Positions 4,655 through 6,907 of a stretch of DNA of 6,907 nt are shown one piece after another. The notes beneath the pieces are model-generated. The model was given only the letters and a program-made list of their open reading frames with translations. It was not told the DNA's origin and made no database searches. Within the stretch, counting starts at the first letter, position 1. Every line of letters begins with the position of its first letter. The translations under genes and the position numbers were made by a program. The DNA is from Microbacteriaceae bacterium (GTDB lineage Bacteria; Actinomycetota; Actinomycetes; Actinomycetales; Microbacteriaceae), in the NCBI GenBank assembly GCA_012511645.1, contig JAAZFP010000158.1, forward strand, positions 1 through 6,907, written 5' to 3'.

Positions 4655-6358
4655 ATGGCACAAGGCGTGCTCGCGAGGCGCGCAACGCTCGCAGCGGCTG
4701 TCGTGTGCGCCCTCATGCTTTCGTTGGTCGCCTGTGCTCCCGAGCCGGTGCGAGGCTGGAAGCCAGCGCAGTTTGCTGCGGTGCCCGGGATTACGCTGGC
4801 GTCAATCGGTGACGCCGCGCTCGCTGATCCTGCGGGTCAGGTGAGCGTGACCGGTGACGCCGCCATTGTGGCCGAGGCGCCAGCGGGGCCTGTGCGAACA
4901 GGCAGTAACGACGATGAGCTGTACCAGGGGCGGTTGCGCAACACGGCGATTTCGTTTGCGGCACGGTTCGTCTATGTGCCGGGTGTGCCCGGGTTCAACG
5001 ACTGGGTGAACGAGCAGCTCTGGGCTGGCATTCGAACGGCCGAGGCTGCGAGCGGCGCGGGGTATCAGCCGCAGGTGCACCCCATCGGGGCGGGGCTCGC
5101 CTCGCGAGGATGCGTGCCGGGGTCGCTCTCGTGGCCAGCGGCGCAGGTGCTCACCCGAACCGAGACGGGCGTGCCGGGCGGTTCTGGCACGGCGGTGACC
5201 TGCGAGGTGACCGGCGAGTTTGGCACGCTGATCGAGGTGCGCATGCGCACGGTCACCGGGGTGACCGCCGAGACCCCTGCAGCAGACGGTGACAGTGACG
5301 TTGCCGCGGGGACTTCAAGCGCGCCAGTGACGACGATCCAAGCCGATGAGGCCCGCATGCTCTACGCCAATGTTGCCACCGGTGAGATCGTTGAGATCGT
5401 CGATGAGTGGACCGATGAGGCCCCTGTCGAACTGTGGCGAAGCGTGGTCGAACTGCTGCGCCGCGAGGCCGGAGGGCTGAGTACCGCACCCGTCAGCGAA
5501 CCCGACGATGAACAACGACACTTGGCGCTGTGGGCGCTCGAAACCGCGCACACCGGCGACACCGGTGAGCTGGCCGTCACCCTGCCGGCGGGCCTTCGTG
5601 CGCCGGAACTGCAGGGGCTCGGCATTGCATCGACGCAAGAGCCGATCACGGTGATCGTTGAGCCGGCCCGCGCGCTGACCTGGTCGAACGATGACTACCG
5701 TGAGCTGCAGCACGCCGCGGGGGAGCCCTTCACCGGCACGATCTCACCCGTCCACACGGTGCCGCTCGACTGCTCCCTGCTGCCGTGCGTCGCGCTCACC
5801 TACGACGACGGGCCGGGCGAGTTCACTGGGACGCTGCTTGACACGCTGCAGCAGCGGCAGGCGCGCGTGACGTTCTACATGCTCGGCAGTCGCGCCGGCA
5901 ACACGCAGGTGATCGCGCGTGCCGCAGCCGAGGGCCATGAAATTGGTAGCCACACCATGACCCACCCCGATCTCACCACGCTGCCGCTCGACGCAGCGGT
6001 CGCGCAGGTTCGCGACGCGGCCGCCGTGCTGGGGGATGTGTCGGGGCAGCCGGTCACGACGTTCAGGCCGCCCTACGGCGCGATCAACAACCAGATCATC
6101 GATGCGGTCGGCATGCCGGCTATTTTGTGGAGCGTCGACACGAATGACTGGCGTCGCCCCGGCCAAGACGCGCTCGTCGAGCGTTCGGTCGGCGTCGTGA
6201 AGACCGGTGGCATCATTCTGTTTCACGATAGTCACCCAGACTCGGTTGCGGTGGCAGGGCGAGTGGTTGAGGGGTTGCGTGATCGCGGCTTTGAGCTCGT
6301 CACCGTGACGCAGCTCTTTGACGGCTCGGTGCCACCGGGGCGGGTGTCGTCGCGATGA
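4655..6358 (+). CDS. Polysaccharide deacetylase lipoprotein (NodB/CE4 domain)
   Basis: A predicted 567-residue lipoprotein that removes acetyl groups from an N- or O-acetylated wall or surface polysaccharide outside the membrane. The signal ends in lipobox LVAC with Cys27. Residues about 85-260 form a variable extracytoplasmic domain resembling the DUF3298-type domain found before NodB in PdaC-like proteins; Cys153 and Cys183 could pair there. Residues about 373-560 are a complete NodB domain: TYDDGP (382-387) with catalytic Asp384 and metal ligand Asp385, SHTMTH (432-437) with metal ligands His433 and His437, RPPYG (471-475), DTNDW (495-499) and LFHDSH (522-527) with His524. Cys373 and Cys378 just before the first motif are likely a disulfide, as in actinobacterial members. 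All key residues are present. The start is ATG 4655 because GAGAGGTGAG (4641-4650) is a strong ribosome site for it; GTG 4646 lies inside that site. The 3' end overlaps the next gene by four bases. Confidence 0.92.
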   Translation: MAQGVLARRATLAAAVVCALMLSLVACAPEPVRGWKPAQFAAVPGITLASIGDAALADPAGQVSVTGDAAIVAEAPAGPVRTGSNDDELYQGRLRNTAISFAARFVYVPGVPGFNDWVNEQLWAGIRTAEAASGAGYQPQVHPIGAGLASRGCVPGSLSWPAAQVLTRTETGVPGGSGTAVTCEVTGEFGTLIEVRMRTVTGVTAETPAADGDSDVAAGTSSAPVTTIQADEARMLYANVATGEIVEIVDEWTDEAPVELWRSVVELLRREAGGLSTAPVSEPDDEQRHLALWALETAHTGDTGELAVTLPAGLRAPELQGLGIASTQEPITVIVEPARALTWSNDDYRELQHAAGEPFTGTISPVHTVPLDCSLLPCVALTYDDGPGEFTGTLLDTLQQRQARVTFYMLGSRAGNTQVIARAAAEGHEIGSHTMTHPDLTTLPLDAAVAQVRDAAAVLGDVSGQPVTTFRPPYGAINNQIIDAVGMPAILWSVDTNDWRRPGQDALVERSVGVVKTGGIILFHDSHPDSVAVAGRVVEGLRDRGFELVTVTQLFDGSVPPGRVSSR

Positions 6359-6907
6359 AACGCTGGGTCACACTTTCACTCGCCGCGCTCGGCACCCTGC
6401 TGGTGTTGGCGGTGCTTGCGCTCGTCTTGGTGCCCCAGCTGCTGGCTGCCTCGAACACTCGGGTGAGTGACGGATCGGAAGCGTTTGCCATCGGCCTCAC
6501 CGCGCAGGTGACTCCGGCGGCGGGATGGTCGGTTGGCCCGGAGCCCGACGGGTCGGTGGTGGTGCGCTCACCCGATCTACAGCTTGACGTCGTGCTGGTC
6601 GCCGAGTCTTCGGCGTCTGCCGGGCAGAACGGCGATGAGCACGCACACCTGAGCGCACTGCTTCTTGCGAACGGTGTAGACGAGGCTGCGCTGCGCAGCG
6701 AGGTGCTCGCTGACGGTGCTGAACTGCGCCATGTGATGGTGCCACTTGAAGTGGCAGGTGAGGGAGCAGGCGTTGACGGCGCTGATGTGACTTCGAGTGA
6801 GCCCCCGAGCGCAGGGGGTGCAGCGCTCATCGGCGAGCTGCGCCGTGACGGGGTGACCGTGGTGTTTGAGGCGACGACCGAGCACCCCACTCACCTCAGC
6901 ACCTACC
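6355..6907 (+). CDS. Single-span membrane protein of unknown function (partial, C-terminus outside window)
   Basis: I do not recognise this gene. ATG 6355 overlaps the deacetylase stop (ATGA), which indicates translational coupling and one transcript. The 184 residues before the window edge start with Met-Lys-Arg-Trp and a long hydrophobic segment (about residues 5-31, without lipobox or clear cleavage site), so it is probably an N-terminally anchored extracytoplasmic protein. The outer part begins with an alternating hydrophobic pattern (FAIGLTAQVTPAAGWSVGPE, DGSVVVRSPDLQLDVVLV) typical of beta strands, followed by a helix-like stretch rich in Ala, Leu and Glu and an acidic, Gly/Ala/Ser-rich loop (about 135-155). 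No lysine occurs after residue 2 and no cysteine is seen. The coupling suggests work on the same envelope polymer or as partner of the deacetylase; that is inference. Confidence 0.8.
   Translation, partial: MKRWVTLSLAALGTLLVLAVLALVLVPQLLAASNTRVSDGSEAFAIGLTAQVTPAAGWSVGPEPDGSVVVRSPDLQLDVVLVAESSASAGQNGDEHAHLSALLLANGVDEAALRSEVLADGAELRHVMVPLEVAGEGAGVDGADVTSSEPPSAGGAALIGELRRDGVTVVFEATTEHPTHLSTY
6740..6756. repeat. 17-base palindrome inside the last gene
   Basis: TGCCACTT (6740-6747) and AAGTGGCA (6749-6756) are perfect inverted arms around a single G. The site lies inside the coding sequence and may be a regulatory binding site or chance; it cannot be judged from one copy. Confidence 0.4.

Noticed and set aside
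1..6907. CRISPR arrays, insertion sequences, transposase or integrase genes.
   Set aside because: No regularly spaced repeats and no transposase or recombinase motifs were seen on either strand. Any integrase for the suspected tRNA-linked element would lie left of the window.

Overview
The window reads as chromosomal DNA of a high-GC actinobacterium. GC-rich codon use, frequent GTG starts, TAnnnT -10 boxes close to start codons, a DtxR/IdeR-type iron box and an HmuO-type heme oxygenase all point that way. The gene content and leader style look most like the Microbacteriaceae; that family assignment is inference, since no search could be run.

Left part (1-894): a two-gene module on the minus strand encodes a BrnT-like toxin and a ribbon-helix-helix antitoxin that runs off the left edge. 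It has a near-consensus promoter that appears to start transcription on the toxin's GTG codon, with a 10-bp-period direct repeat between the promoter boxes as a likely autoregulatory operator. The stretch 588-820 holds no convincing gene. It carries strong inverted repeats and an imperfect copy of the 3' end plus downstream hairpin of the adjacent tRNA-Gly(CCC) gene (821-894, minus). The module lies on the 3' side of the tRNA and is poorer in GC than the rest, which fits DNA acquired at a tRNA integration site.

Middle (944-3464): a minus-strand lipoprotein has the serine beta-lactamase/DD-peptidase fold signature but appears to have lost every catalytic motif. Divergent from it, behind a probable iron-dependent operator, is a heme oxygenase with an N-terminal DUF2470 domain and a histidine-rich hexapeptide-repeat linker. 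It would release iron from heme under iron limitation.

Right part (3509-6907, plus strand): a membrane acyltransferase of the acyltransferase-3 family, then a lipoprotein polysaccharide deacetylase with an intact NodB active site. Its stop codon overlaps the start of a single-span membrane protein that runs off the right edge. Together with the penicillin-binding-like lipoprotein, these suggest envelope or surface-polysaccharide maintenance, with acyl groups added by one protein and removed by another. No complete new system is proven here. The best leads are the catalytically empty beta-lactamase-fold lipoprotein, the DUF2470-His-linker-heme oxygenase fusion, and the repeat at the tRNA 3' end.
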